From Acidobacteriota bacterium (GTDB lineage: Bacteria > Acidobacteriota > JAAYUB01), in contig JAKQOW010000136.1 of assembly GCA_029565065.1 (NCBI GenBank), forward strand, positions 1 through 64,000: a DNA stretch of 64,000 nt, written 5' to 3'. Numbering within the stretch: position 1 is the stretch's first letter; each line of letters opens with the position of its first letter. A program made the position numbers and the translations under genes. Positions 24,195-33,574 of this stretch are shown here, one piece after another. The notes below the pieces were generated by a model, which was given only the letters and a program-made list of their open reading frames with translations, had not been told where the DNA came from and did not search any database.

Positions 24195-25556
24195 ATGCGC
24201 ACGTCGCTGATCATCGGATTGGTGGGAGCTGCACTGGCCCTGGCAGCCGCCCAGGGGGAACCGCAGGACCTGCCGCGGGTGCAGCCGGCCGACATCGTCT
24301 ACCTGGGCTCGTTCGCGCTGCCGGAGGGCGACTTCGGCGGCTCGCGGTTCGGCTACGGCGGCAAGGGACTCTGCTTTTACCGGGAGCCGTCCGGCACGTC
24401 CACGTTGTTCCTGCAGGGGCACGACTGGTATCCCGGGTTCGTCGCCCAGGTGTCCGTGCCGGCCCTGGGAGGGACGGCGACCGTGCTGCAGGAGTTCCGC
24501 GACGTCACCGACGGCGCGCTGGCGACGCTGGCCACGTCGGGCTCCAACGTGTACGGGATGATGGTGCACAACGGCCGGCTCATCGTGGGCGCCTCGTGCT
24601 ACTACGACGGGGACGCCAGCCAGGTGAATTCCCACGGCGTCTCGGGGCTGAACCTGGCCGACCCCGACGACTTCCTGGGGTTCTACCCGGTGGCCGCCGA
24701 GGCCAATCCGCGCTCCCTGGGCGGCTACATGACGGTGATCCCCGCCGAGTGGCGGGCGCTGCTGGGCGGACCGGCGCTGACGGGGAAGGGGTGCCTGTCC
24801 ATCATCTCCAACAACAGCGCCGGCCCGTGCGCCACGGTGTTCGATCCCGACGATGTGGGCGCCGCCAGCCCGATCCCCGGCTTCACCCTGATCTTCTACC
24901 CGCTGGCGCACCCGCTGGCGCCGGAGACCACCACCAACGAGCTGTTCAACCTGGCCACCCACATGGCGGGCATCGCCTTCCCGCCGGGGAGCCGGAGCGT
25001 GCTCTTCTTCGGGCGGCAGGGGACCGGGACCTACTGCTACGGCGTGGGCGGCGGGGTGGACTGCGACGACCCGTGCGACGACAGCCACGGCACTCACGCC
25101 TGGCCGTACCGCCACCAGGTGTGGGCGTACGACGCGGCCGAGCTGCTCCAGGTGCGGAGCGGCGCCAAGGCGTGCTGGGAGATGCGCCCCTACGCGGTCT
25201 GGGCGCTCGAGGGGATGACCGGCGGCACCTGCGCCGACATGGAGGGCGCCGCCTACGATCCGGCCACGGGCCGCCTCTACGTGACCGAGAGCTACGCCGA
25301 GGAGCCCCGCGTGCACGTCTACCAGATCACGGTGCCGTCGGCGGTGACGCGGGACGGCGACATCAACGGCGACGGCGGGTGCGACGTGGTCGACGCCGTG
25401 GTGCTGGCGGTGACGCTCGCGGGCGGCCTCGCCCCCGGCACGCCCCCCTGCGCGCGCCCGCTGGCGTGCGATTTCACCGGCGACGGGTCGCTGGACGCGG
25501 AGGACCTGCTGATCCTGGGCGCCTACTTCGCCGGCAGCCGGACCGCGCTCCCCTGA
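24195..25556 (+). CDS. Secreted protein with C-terminal dockerin-type calcium repeats
   Basis: This 453-residue protein has a signal peptide (residues 1-20, LIIGLVGAALALAAAQ). Residues 30-385 are an unrecognised domain with repeated strand-like segments and several Cys (CYGVGGGVDCDDPCDD), possibly a beta-propeller. The C-terminus (391-450) holds two dockerin-like calcium loops: DGDINGDGGCDVVDAVVLA and CDFTGDGSLDAEDLLILG. Dockerins dock onto cohesins, but in this kind of bacterium they also occur without cellulosomes; no cohesin is seen here. GGGAGGTGG precedes the start. Its 3' end overlaps the convergent acyltransferase gene by 34 bases. Confidence 0.75.
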   Translation: MRTSLIIGLVGAALALAAAQGEPQDLPRVQPADIVYLGSFALPEGDFGGSRFGYGGKGLCFYREPSGTSTLFLQGHDWYPGFVAQVSVPALGGTATVLQEFRDVTDGALATLATSGSNVYGMMVHNGRLIVGASCYYDGDASQVNSHGVSGLNLADPDDFLGFYPVAAEANPRSLGGYMTVIPAEWRALLGGPALTGKGCLSIISNNSAGPCATVFDPDDVGAASPIPGFTLIFYPLAHPLAPETTTNELFNLATHMAGIAFPPGSRSVLFFGRQGTGTYCYGVGGGVDCDDPCDDSHGTHAWPYRHQVWAYDAAELLQVRSGAKACWEMRPYAVWALEGMTGGTCADMEGAAYDPATGRLYVTESYAEEPRVHVYQITVPSAVTRDGDINGDGGCDVVDAVVLAVTLAGGLAPGTPPCARPLACDFTGDGSLDAEDLLILGAYFAGSRTALP

Positions 25557-26749
25557 CCGGGCGGTACCGCCGGCCGGCTGACCCGCGCCAGCACCCGGGC
25601 CAGGATCCACTCGAAACTGAACGTGCCGTCGAACCGGTCCCACAGCTTCAGCACCGGGTAGTAGACGACCAGCAGCACGACCGCCAGCCCCAGGGCGACG
25701 GTGGGGCTGGTCAGGTCATGGAAATAATCCGGTCCCCCCACGAACCGGATGACGCGCAGCGGGATGAAAAACAGGGCGAAATGGGTGATGTAGATGGTCA
25801 GGGAGTACCGGCTGAACTGACGGCAGTACCGCATGAACAGCCCCGGCGGCGCGTCCGGGGCCGGCTGGCGGTCGAAGATGTTCCAGAGCACGGTGAACAG
25901 GACCAGGACGACGCCCAGGAGGAACAGGCCCATGCTGAACGACTGCGGGTAGAACGACAGCGGGGTCAGGTAGCCGCCGACGACGTCGAACGGGGGACGC
26001 AGCGAACCGCCGTAAGCGGTGAACAACCCCATGAACGCGAGCAGCATCCCGATGATCAGCAGGAACGGCGTGTCGTCGGCGAAGCGCTTCTCGGCCATGC
26101 GCCGACCGATGACGAAGCCGACGATGGGGAAGATGATCCACGGGAGGATGGGGAACTGGCCGGTGAGGAAAAATCCGAGGATGTTGCCGAGGAACGTGGG
26201 GGCGCCCTGGTAGTCCTGCACCGGGTCGAAGAGGAAGTTGGGCAGGTAGTCGGAGATCCACCGCACGTTGACGAACCCTCCGCCGTAGAGCGCGGCGAGG
26301 TCCACCCACGAGCGGAGCCACGGGGTGATGACGGTGATGACGGCGCAGATCAGCAGGAGCGCCCGGGAAGTCAGGAGGCGGCAGAAGAGCAGGACGACGG
26401 TGGCGGCGCCGATGAAGGTGAGGATGTCCCAGACCCACAGCTCCTCGTACCCCTGCACGAGGAGCAGGAACAGCAGGCCCATGACGAATATGGCGGCGCC
26501 GCGCAGCAGCACCCGGCCCGTGTCTGACGCCAGCTCGCCGGCGCGCTTGCGCGCGGACAGGACCTGGCTCACCCCCACCAAAAACACGAACCACGAGGCC
26601 GCGAAATCGCCGCCCAGCGCGTGGTTGGCCAGGAAGTAGACCATCGGCTCCGGCCCCTCGCTGCTCGACAGGTAGATGGGGTAATGGCAGAGCACCATGC
26701 CGATGAGGGCGAGCGCCCTCAACACGTCCACCGAGTCCACTCGTTTCAT
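25523..26749 (-). CDS. Multi-spanning membrane acyltransferase (DUF1624/HGSNAT-like)
   Basis: The start at 26749 has AGGAG eight bases upstream. The 408-residue product has about ten hydrophobic spans. The N-terminal motif RVDSVDVLRALALIGMVLCHY (3-23) is the typical opening of heparan-alpha-glucosaminide acetyltransferase-like and related membrane acyltransferases, with the presumed catalytic His in HY. Proteins of this kind move acyl groups across the membrane to sugars or other acceptors. The substrate is unknown, and the neighbours give no clue. Confidence 0.75.
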   Translation of the reverse strand: MKRVDSVDVLRALALIGMVLCHYPIYLSSSEGPEPMVYFLANHALGGDFAASWFVFLVGVSQVLSARKRAGELASDTGRVLLRGAAIFVMGLLFLLLVQGYEELWVWDILTFIGAATVVLLFCRLLTSRALLLICAVITVITPWLRSWVDLAALYGGGFVNVRWISDYLPNFLFDPVQDYQGAPTFLGNILGFFLTGQFPILPWIIFPIVGFVIGRRMAEKRFADDTPFLLIIGMLLAFMGLFTAYGGSLRPPFDVVGGYLTPLSFYPQSFSMGLFLLGVVLVLFTVLWNIFDRQPAPDAPPGLFMRYCRQFSRYSLTIYITHFALFFIPLRVIRFVGGPDYFHDLTSPTVALGLAVVLLVVYYPVLKLWDRFDGTFSFEWILARVLARVSRPAVPPGQGSAVRLPAK

Positions 26750-26790
26750 GGAAAGGCTCCTGTGGATAATTGAATAGTCAGCGTGGCCCC

Positions 26791-26819
26791 ATGATAGCCT
26801 GAAGCCGGAAGATGGACAA
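26791..26819 (-). promoter_or_regulatory. Promoter of the acyltransferase gene
   Basis: On the minus strand there is a -35 TTGTCC (26814-26819), a 17-bp spacer and a -10 TATCAT (26791-26796), about 40 bases upstream of the start. The rest of the 26750-27106 gap shows no gene or clear site. Confidence 0.5.
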
Positions 26820-27106
26820 ACGTTATCTGGCTCGGACGATCCCCTGCGCGGGGCTGGAACAGGCCCGGTCCGCCGGGGTGATTCGCCCATCTGCGGCGCC
26901 GGATGAGCGTTTCCGCATCGGGAACATGTGATGCGGCACGCCATCATTGACTGGCCGCCGGTCCTCCCGTATCATCATCCCAGTGTTCAGCCCGGATTGA
27001 TTTCTCTTTTGAATGCCACCCGGTGTCGTCGCCGCACGCCCTGCTGATCCGCCGGCGCTGCCACCTCGGCCGATCTTCGAACCGCAGCCGCATATGGAGG
27101 TTCCAG

Positions 27107-29995
27107 ATGGTCCCAGCCGTCCGCCGCCCAGGTGTTCGTTGCCCCATGCTCGCATGGCTCGTCCTGTCCGTCCTCGCCTTCTCGCTGCTGGCCGGCCAGG
27201 ACAAGTCCCGTCCGCCCCAGGCCAGCGTTAACAAGACGACCGCTAAAACACGCCCGGCCGCCAAGAACACGACCCGGACGAAAACCATGCGGAAACTGGC
27301 GGACCAGCCCCTTGTCTCGACCGTGGGATTCAACCGGGTCTTTCGGTCGGCAAAGATGAAGGCGCCGGCGGGCTATGTGGAGAAACGGGCGGAGTTTTCC
27401 GGCGTGCAGTGCCGGCTCAAAGCGCTGCCCCAGGTGGCGGACGGCGCCCTGGCCGCGGTGGACTACCAGACGCCCGGCCAGGTCCTCACCCTCGGCGGAC
27501 CGAAGCTGGAGCCGGGCGCCATCGTGTTCGACAAAGCCTCCCGGAAAGTCATCCAAATCCTGGACCGGAACGGCGCCGACAAGTACCGCTACCAGGCGCC
27601 GCCCATCGACCAGATTGTGGAGGAGTTCGAGATCCCCGAGCAATCGATCTACCTGACCACCGGCAACATCGAGCGGTCCATCGTGCCGATCCAGCTCGTG
27701 TCCATGACCGCCGCCATGAAGCAGTCCATGCTGGCTCGGGGAGCGCAACCGCTGGTGCAGCGCGCCATGCAGACCCGCAGCACCGGTTCCTCTTCCTCGG
27801 GCGAACCGGCGCTGCAATTCAAGTTCGGCGGAGGAGCCATCGATCTGACGACTCCAAGCGGCGGCACGGTCTCGGTCGAGCTGAGCGGAGACGTGACGAT
27901 CTCGGACATCCGGGTGGACGCCAAGTACACCTGCTTCAAGGGATACAAGTTCGCCATCGTCGCCGGGGAGGAGATCAACCTGAAGGCGGCGGCGACGCTC
28001 CGGATGAACGAGGTGGCCTACCTGCCGCTGTGCGCGCTGGACATCCCGTTCGGCATCGGCCACGTCCGCGGCGGCCTTTACCTGATCATCGGCTTCAACG
28101 GCGAAGCCCGGCTGGAGGTGCTGTTGAACGAGCGGATGACTCTGGAGGGCGGCGTGCGGGGCGCCACGTTCCTCTATGTCCCGACCGGTCCGCTCCCGTA
28201 TCTCCTGCCCTCCAATTTTTCGGTGAGCTGCGATCCCAAGTTCACCGGCGAGATCCAGGCCGGCTTCTACGCCGGACCGGTGCTGTCGGTGGAGCTGGCG
28301 GGCATCGACCTGCTGGCGGCGGAGCTGCGTTTCGGCGCCGCGCTGGCGGTGACCGCCTCCGCCGACAATCCCGACAACTTCGTGGACGTGGACCTGGACG
28401 CCATCATCTACTCGTTCTTCACCGTGTTGGGCGAATCGTTCACGCTCGTCGACGAGCGGTGGGGCCTGGATTCCCGGCGGGAGCTCCGGACGGGCGGCCA
28501 GGTCGCCTGCCTGGCCCGGGCGGACGCATACCGGCGGTACTTCAAAGGGACGGTGACGCCGATCCTCGCCGGCGACCCGCCCTTCAACGGCACGGTGGAT
28601 ATCATGACCGGCGATCCCAGAGATTCGGCTGCGGACGTGAAACTCGGTTCGCTCGCCTGCACGGACGGCGTGTTCGCGGGCCAGATCGCCCTGGCTGACC
28701 AGTACCGGCAGAAAGGCCAGTTGGTCCATCTGCGCTACAGGAACAGCAAGGGCCAGGACGGCCTCAGCGATCCGTTCCCCCTCACCTTTCCCTTCAGCGA
28801 TCTCGCGATCGAATACGCCGACCTGTTCAACAACGTCATGGAGGGCCGGGTGGCCGGCGTGTGGGACCCGGACACGAAATCCATGGTCCAGTTCTCCGGG
28901 AGCGTCCAGGTCACCCTGACCGCCGCCGACGGCAAGCAGGAAGGCTGGGCGCTGGCGGTGGACGGGAAGGGGCAGTTTGCCAAAACGTACAATTTCCTGC
29001 CCGACCAAAGGGTTGTGGCCCGGCTGTCCTGGAACGGCTGGGAGCTGACGTCCGAGGAAATGGTCACCGAATCGGGGCTGGTCTTCTACTGCGCGCCGGC
29101 CTACCGCGGTGAACGGGACTACCGGACGATCGACGATCAGGACACCGTCATGACGCGGATGGACGACTACGTCTTTCTGAACTTCGGCCTGTACAACAAG
29201 CGGGGCAAGGGGCTCATCCTGCCGGCGGTCAAGGCCAAGTGCGCCATCGTCAAGGCGAACATGGTGAAGGGCTTCAACGGCTGGAACCTCATCGAGAGCT
29301 GGGCGTCCGTGCCCGACAGCGGCCGGGACTATGCGTTCAAGCTGCAGACACTCCCGGATCGCCCGGACCAGGCGGCCTGGACCGAGCTGTACGTCTATCG
29401 GTGGGCGGAGCCGGGCTCGGTCCGGTACACGGCTCAGCCCACCGACGGGACGAAGAGTGAACCAAAGGACGTGAGCGCCAAAGGCCGCAGCACCACCGGG
29501 AAAACCGACAGCCGGAAGACCGCCCGGCCGGCCGACGGCCAGGTCAAGACGCTGCCTGCGGGGAGCGGTCAGCAGAGCCGCAGCGCCACCTCCGCGGCAG
29601 GTGTCGAAGAGAAGGTGACGACGCTCGACATCCGCAAGCAGATCCTGGCCGCCATCAACCAGCGGGGCGAGATCATGGCGTTCACCGAGAAAGAGGCGCA
29701 GCGATGGCGGGGCATCCGGGCCGATTATCAGGACGTGGACCAGTTCGACCACAACGGCTTCGCCCTGCTCGAGACCAACATGCGCAACAACGGGGCGGCG
29801 GTGATCCGGATCCGCGGGGAGTACGAGTACGAGGGCGGCACCTTCATCGCGGCCGCGAGCTTCAATCTCCAGCCGCTGCCGTACAAGACACCGTGGAAAC
29901 CGGAACGCACAACGCAGTCGCCCCGGACGAAGCGATTCCTGGAACAGAAGATCGACGAGAGCCAGGGCTATACCACGCATCCGGACCTGGATTGA
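27107..29995 (+). CDS. Very large secreted protein of unknown family
   Basis: The start at 27107 is preferred because GGAGG lies six bases upstream; the open frame extends further 5' without a ribosome site. The 962-residue product has a hydrophobic signal (about 15-31, AWLVLSVLAFSLLAG), then a Lys/Thr/Arg-rich linker, then a mostly beta-looking body to residue 780. A second Ser/Thr/Lys/Arg-rich linker (about 790-850) leads to a C-terminal domain of about 110 residues with TLDIRKQILAAINQRGEI and a beta-rich end. I recognise no family. Segments near 260-400 describe amphipathic strands (GGLYLIIGFNGEARLEVLLN), which could be part of a surface structure. It stands alone, convergent with the M48 protease. 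Confidence 0.7.
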   Translation: MVPAVRRPGVRCPMLAWLVLSVLAFSLLAGQDKSRPPQASVNKTTAKTRPAAKNTTRTKTMRKLADQPLVSTVGFNRVFRSAKMKAPAGYVEKRAEFSGVQCRLKALPQVADGALAAVDYQTPGQVLTLGGPKLEPGAIVFDKASRKVIQILDRNGADKYRYQAPPIDQIVEEFEIPEQSIYLTTGNIERSIVPIQLVSMTAAMKQSMLARGAQPLVQRAMQTRSTGSSSSGEPALQFKFGGGAIDLTTPSGGTVSVELSGDVTISDIRVDAKYTCFKGYKFAIVAGEEINLKAAATLRMNEVAYLPLCALDIPFGIGHVRGGLYLIIGFNGEARLEVLLNERMTLEGGVRGATFLYVPTGPLPYLLPSNFSVSCDPKFTGEIQAGFYAGPVLSVELAGIDLLAAELRFGAALAVTASADNPDNFVDVDLDAIIYSFFTVLGESFTLVDERWGLDSRRELRTGGQVACLARADAYRRYFKGTVTPILAGDPPFNGTVDIMTGDPRDSAADVKLGSLACTDGVFAGQIALADQYRQKGQLVHLRYRNSKGQDGLSDPFPLTFPFSDLAIEYADLFNNVMEGRVAGVWDPDTKSMVQFSGSVQVTLTAADGKQEGWALAVDGKGQFAKTYNFLPDQRVVARLSWNGWELTSEEMVTESGLVFYCAPAYRGERDYRTIDDQDTVMTRMDDYVFLNFGLYNKRGKGLILPAVKAKCAIVKANMVKGFNGWNLIESWASVPDSGRDYAFKLQTLPDRPDQAAWTELYVYRWAEPGSVRYTAQPTDGTKSEPKDVSAKGRSTTGKTDSRKTARPADGQVKTLPAGSGQQSRSATSAAGVEEKVTTLDIRKQILAAINQRGEIMAFTEKEAQRWRGIRADYQDVDQFDHNGFALLETNMRNNGAAVIRIRGEYEYEGGTFIAAASFNLQPLPYKTPWKPERTTQSPRTKRFLEQKIDESQGYTTHPDLD

Positions 29996-30058
29996 GGCCC
30001 ATGTGGCGGACGGCTCCGCCGGCTCGACGGGCGCGGCCGCGCCGGGGAGGAGCGGCCG

Positions 30059-31513
30059 CTACTTCGTCACCAGCTTGAGCAGCGTGCCGGCCGGCAAAGT
30101 GGCGTCGAGTTGGACGCCGTTGAGGATCGCCGCCGCCTCGAGCTTGTCCGCGGCCACGCCCAACTGCTGGAACGCCTGGCGCGCGGTGCCCGCCGCCGCG
30201 GTTTTCCGGAGCGTCAGCTGGTTCGGCTTGGCGTTGAGCTTCGCGGGATCCGTCAGGTTGTTGAAGCCGGCCATGGTTTGCTTGAACACGGAAAAGTAGC
30301 GGTCGAACAGCGACGGGTCGGTGTAGCTGTGGAACACGTAGATGTACTTGTCCTTCTGGATGAAGGACGACGCAACGCGGATGTTCCCCTGCTCCAGCGC
30401 GACTTCGGAGACCAGCCGCTGAGCCAGCAGCCCGTTGATCCGGGCGGATTCCGACTGGAGGACGTTGGCCTGGCTCTCCTGGCGGAACGTCTCCGCGGCC
30501 GCCGCCGGCGAGGCGCCGGAGGCCATGGAGAACAGAATCACCGCATCCTGCTGCGCGGCGTAGAGCTGCACCTGGGCCGCGGTGTTGTTCACCTTCCAGC
30601 CCGACGGCACCGGGAACTGGAACGCGAGCTGGGGATGGTAAAAGGTCTGCCCCTCCACGTAGCCCTGGCGGGGGTCTTCGCCGAAGACGAGTCCCTCGAG
30701 GCGGCCGAGGTACCCGTCGCGGTTGGTGACGAACGCGGTGCCCGCCAGCTTGTCCCGCCAGACCTGGGCGTCGCGCTGGATGGCCGCGATCCGGTCCGGA
30801 GGGTTGGGGTGGGTGGAGAACCAGCCGGGCAGTCCGCTGCGGTCGGAGCCCGGGTTGAGCCGCTCCAGCGTGACGAACATGTTGGCCATTTGGTTGGCGT
30901 CGAACCCGGCCCGGGAGGAGTACTCCACGCCCAGAGCGTCCGCCTGGCGCTCGTCGTCGCGGCTGAACTTCAGGAAGAGCATGCTCAACCCTAATTGGGC
31001 GATGCCGGCATACTTCTGGAACGTCTCGGAGAACACGGTGCCGAGGCCCAGCCCGAGCTGGGCCAGTTGGGCCTGGCTATACTGGTGCGCGCTGTGGCGC
31101 GCCGCGACGTGGCCGATCTCGTGCGACATGACGCCGGCCAGCTCCGCCTCGTCATTGAGGTAGGACAGCATCCCGCGGGTGAGATACACGTACCCGCCGG
31201 GCAGGGCGAAGGCGTTCACGACGTCGCTGTCCACCACCTGGACGGTGTAGGTCAGGTCCGGCCGGTGGCTCAGCGCGCCCAGCTTGTGGCCCAGCGCGGC
31301 CACGTAGGCGTCGAGTTCCGGGCTGTTGTACTTGCCGTACGTCTGCAGGATTTCGGGATCGAGCTGCTTGCCCAGGGCGATCTCGTCGGCGGTGGAGATG
31401 AGCATCAGCTCCCGCTTGCCCGTGACCGGATTCTTCGCGCAGGACATGCTCCAGATCACCAGGGCGGCCGCCACGACCACGGCGGCGGTTCTCCAAACGA
31501 TGGAACGACGCAT
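30059..31513 (-). CDS. M48-family metalloprotease, probably exported lipoprotein
   Basis: In this 484-residue protein, a signal segment (1-24) ends in WSMSC, a possible though weak lipobox. The zinc site is H131-E-I-G-H135, with third ligand E188 in DDERQAD, as in BepA/LoiP-type M48 peptidases that survey outer-membrane protein assembly. The C-terminal 200 residues (FQFPVPSGWKV onward) are an extra domain seen in some M48 proteins of this kind, ending in a GTLLKLV segment. GGAGG precedes the start and a perfect extended -10 lies upstream. Confidence 0.9.
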   Translation of the reverse strand: MRRSIVWRTAAVVVAAALVIWSMSCAKNPVTGKRELMLISTADEIALGKQLDPEILQTYGKYNSPELDAYVAALGHKLGALSHRPDLTYTVQVVDSDVVNAFALPGGYVYLTRGMLSYLNDEAELAGVMSHEIGHVAARHSAHQYSQAQLAQLGLGLGTVFSETFQKYAGIAQLGLSMLFLKFSRDDERQADALGVEYSSRAGFDANQMANMFVTLERLNPGSDRSGLPGWFSTHPNPPDRIAAIQRDAQVWRDKLAGTAFVTNRDGYLGRLEGLVFGEDPRQGYVEGQTFYHPQLAFQFPVPSGWKVNNTAAQVQLYAAQQDAVILFSMASGASPAAAAETFRQESQANVLQSESARINGLLAQRLVSEVALEQGNIRVASSFIQKDKYIYVFHSYTDPSLFDRYFSVFKQTMAGFNNLTDPAKLNAKPNQLTLRKTAAAGTARQAFQQLGVAADKLEAAAILNGVQLDATLPAGTLLKLVTK

Positions 31514-31552
31514 CGCGCACCTCCTGACATGGAATCCGGTTATCTGTTCATA

Positions 31553-31561
31553 ATTATAACA
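31553..31561 (-). promoter_or_regulatory. Extended -10 promoter of the M48 gene
   Basis: On the minus strand the sequence reads TGTTATAAT, a perfect -10 with the TGN extension, about 40 bases before the start codon. No consensus -35 is present. Confidence 0.55.
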
Positions 31562-31710
31562 CCATCGGTCCCATCACCCTTCCGGGATTGAGCATCCGCC
31601 TGCCGGGTGCCGCGCAGGCCAGAACGTGTTTTGCAAAAACATCAGGTCGGCGCACACTCCGAGTCTCATCCGGACTTGGAACTATCTACCCTCACTCGGG
31701 TGACCGTGCG

Positions 31711-33480
31711 TCATGTCGGCTCCGGCCCGACGGTGCGCGGTCGGCGCTCGAAAACCTGCTGCCGCCACATGGCCGCGTATAGGCCGCCGGCGTGGATCAG
31801 TTCGTCGTGGCGGCCGGCTTCGACGATGCGGCCCCGGTCCAGCACGTAGATGGTGCCGGCGTGGGCGATGGTGCTCAACCGATGCGCGATCAGAATCACC
31901 ATGTGCTGCCGGCTGTGCGAGATCTCGCGCAGGGCGTCGGTGATCTCCCCCTCGGTGAGCGAGTCCAGCGACGAAGTGGCTTCGTCGAAAATGAACAGCC
32001 GGGGCGCGCGCAGCAGCGCGCGGGCGATGGCGAGGCGCTGCCGCTCGCCGCCGGAAACCCGCAGCCCGCCCTCGCCCAGGCGCGTGTCGAGCCCCTGGTC
32101 CGACCGCGCCAGCAACGGGCCCGCCGAGGCGCGACGCAGCACGTCGAGCATCTCGGCGTCGGTGGCCTCCGGCTTCACCAGTTGCAGGTTTTCCCGGATG
32201 GTGCCCGAGAAGAGCTGGGCGTCCTGGGCGACGAAGCCGATCTGGCGGCGGACGCGGTTGTAGCGCAGCTCGTTGATGGGGATCCCGTCCACTGACACGA
32301 CGCCGCCGTTCGGGGCGTAGAGCCCGAGCAGCAGCTTGACCAGCGTGGTCTTGCCGCAGCCCGACGGGCCGGCGAAGGCGATGGTATCGCCGAGCCGCGC
32401 CTCGAACGAGATGTGGTCGATGGCGTTGTCGGTCGCCCCCCGGTAACGAAAAACCACATCGTCGAACCGCAGCCGCTCGATTCCGCCGATTTCGACGGGT
32501 TCGTCCGGCCGTTTTTCGATGGGCGTCTGCATGAGCCGGTCGAACGCCTGCAGCGAGGCCTCGGATTCGCGGTAGCTCAGGATGACCCGGCCGAGCTGAT
32601 GGAGCGGGCCGAAGATCGTGTTGAGGATGAGCTGGAACGAGACCAGCTCGCCGGTCGACAGGGCCTGGCGGAAGATGAGCCAGAGCAGGATGAACAGGAT
32701 CGAGTGCCGCAGGAGATTGATGAGCGAGCCCTGCAGGAAGGCCAGGCCGCGGATCTTGCGGACCTTGTCCATCTCGAGGTCGAAGATCCGCCGGGTGAAG
32801 ACCTGGAGCCGGCGGATCTCGGGCCAGGTGAGCCCCAGGCTCTTGACCAGTTCGATGTTGCGGAGCGACTCCGTGATCTGGCCGGAGGCGTGCGCGCTCT
32901 CGCGGACGATGGTGCGCTGGACGGTCCGGATCCGGTGGCTGAGCAGGCCGGTGAACCCGGCCATGAGCGCGACGCCGATCCCGAAGACCGGGATCAGCAG
33001 CCAGTTCTTCGTCACGCCGTACCAGACGATGAAGCCGATGCCCACGGTGGCGGAGTAGAGGATGGTGACGGCCGCGTCCAGGAAGCGCTCGGTGTCGGTG
33101 CGCACCTTTTGCAGCAAGCCCATCGTCTCGCCGCTGCTGCGCGCCTCGAGCTCCGCGAACGACAGCCGCAGCGTCTGTTTGAGGCCGTCGTTGAACATCT
33201 CCGTCCCGGCCCGGCCCACCACGAGCCGCAGCAGGTATTCCTGGGCGGCGGTGGCGGCGCGGGCGGTCAGGGCGATGGCCACCGCCAGGGCCAGCCAGCC
33301 CAGCGCCCCGCGGACGAGCTCCGCCTCGGCGCGCCCGCCGGGATGGAGCACGTAGTCGTCCAGAATCCGGCCGAAGATCAGCGGATCGACGAGCGCCAGC
33401 ACCTGGGCGATGGCAGCCAGCAGCAGGATCAGCGCGAGAAGCCCGCGGTGCGGCCGGAGGTAGCGCCAGAGAATTCGCAT
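31711..33480 (-). CDS. ABC exporter, fused membrane and ATPase domains
   Basis: This 589-residue half-transporter is of the MsbA/multidrug type. Six membrane spans occupy residues 1-320 and the nucleotide-binding domain 335-575. Walker A GPSGCGKTT lies near residue 373, the ABC signature VSGGERQRLA near 475 and Walker B LFIFDEATSS just after it; the H-loop is IAHRLS. It would work as a homodimer, or with another half not encoded here, exporting a lipid, peptide or drug. GGAG lies seven bases before the ATG. Confidence 0.92.
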   Translation of the reverse strand: MRILWRYLRPHRGLLALILLLAAIAQVLALVDPLIFGRILDDYVLHPGGRAEAELVRGALGWLALAVAIALTARAATAAQEYLLRLVVGRAGTEMFNDGLKQTLRLSFAELEARSSGETMGLLQKVRTDTERFLDAAVTILYSATVGIGFIVWYGVTKNWLLIPVFGIGVALMAGFTGLLSHRIRTVQRTIVRESAHASGQITESLRNIELVKSLGLTWPEIRRLQVFTRRIFDLEMDKVRKIRGLAFLQGSLINLLRHSILFILLWLIFRQALSTGELVSFQLILNTIFGPLHQLGRVILSYRESEASLQAFDRLMQTPIEKRPDEPVEIGGIERLRFDDVVFRYRGATDNAIDHISFEARLGDTIAFAGPSGCGKTTLVKLLLGLYAPNGGVVSVDGIPINELRYNRVRRQIGFVAQDAQLFSGTIRENLQLVKPEATDAEMLDVLRRASAGPLLARSDQGLDTRLGEGGLRVSGGERQRLAIARALLRAPRLFIFDEATSSLDSLTEGEITDALREISHSRQHMVILIAHRLSTIAHAGTIYVLDRGRIVEAGRHDELIHAGGLYAAMWRQQVFERRPRTVGPEPT

Positions 33481-33574
33481 CCGTCACTCCGGATATTCGA
33501 AAAATCCGTCTAGGGCGGTCCGGCGCGCGGTCGGGCCTTGCCCGGCGCGGGGCGGCCGTTGCCGCGGCCACCCG

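Noticed and set aside
24188..26527. Long plus-strand frame crossing the dockerin gene and the acyltransferase region
   Set aside because: It is a +2 shadow of the dockerin gene that runs on antisense to the acyltransferase; it has no domain of its own.
26987..29980. Open frame of 997 codons on the minus strand
   Set aside because: It lies wholly opposite the 962-residue secreted protein, has no ribosome site or recognisable domain, and reads as the antisense shadow of GC-rich codons.
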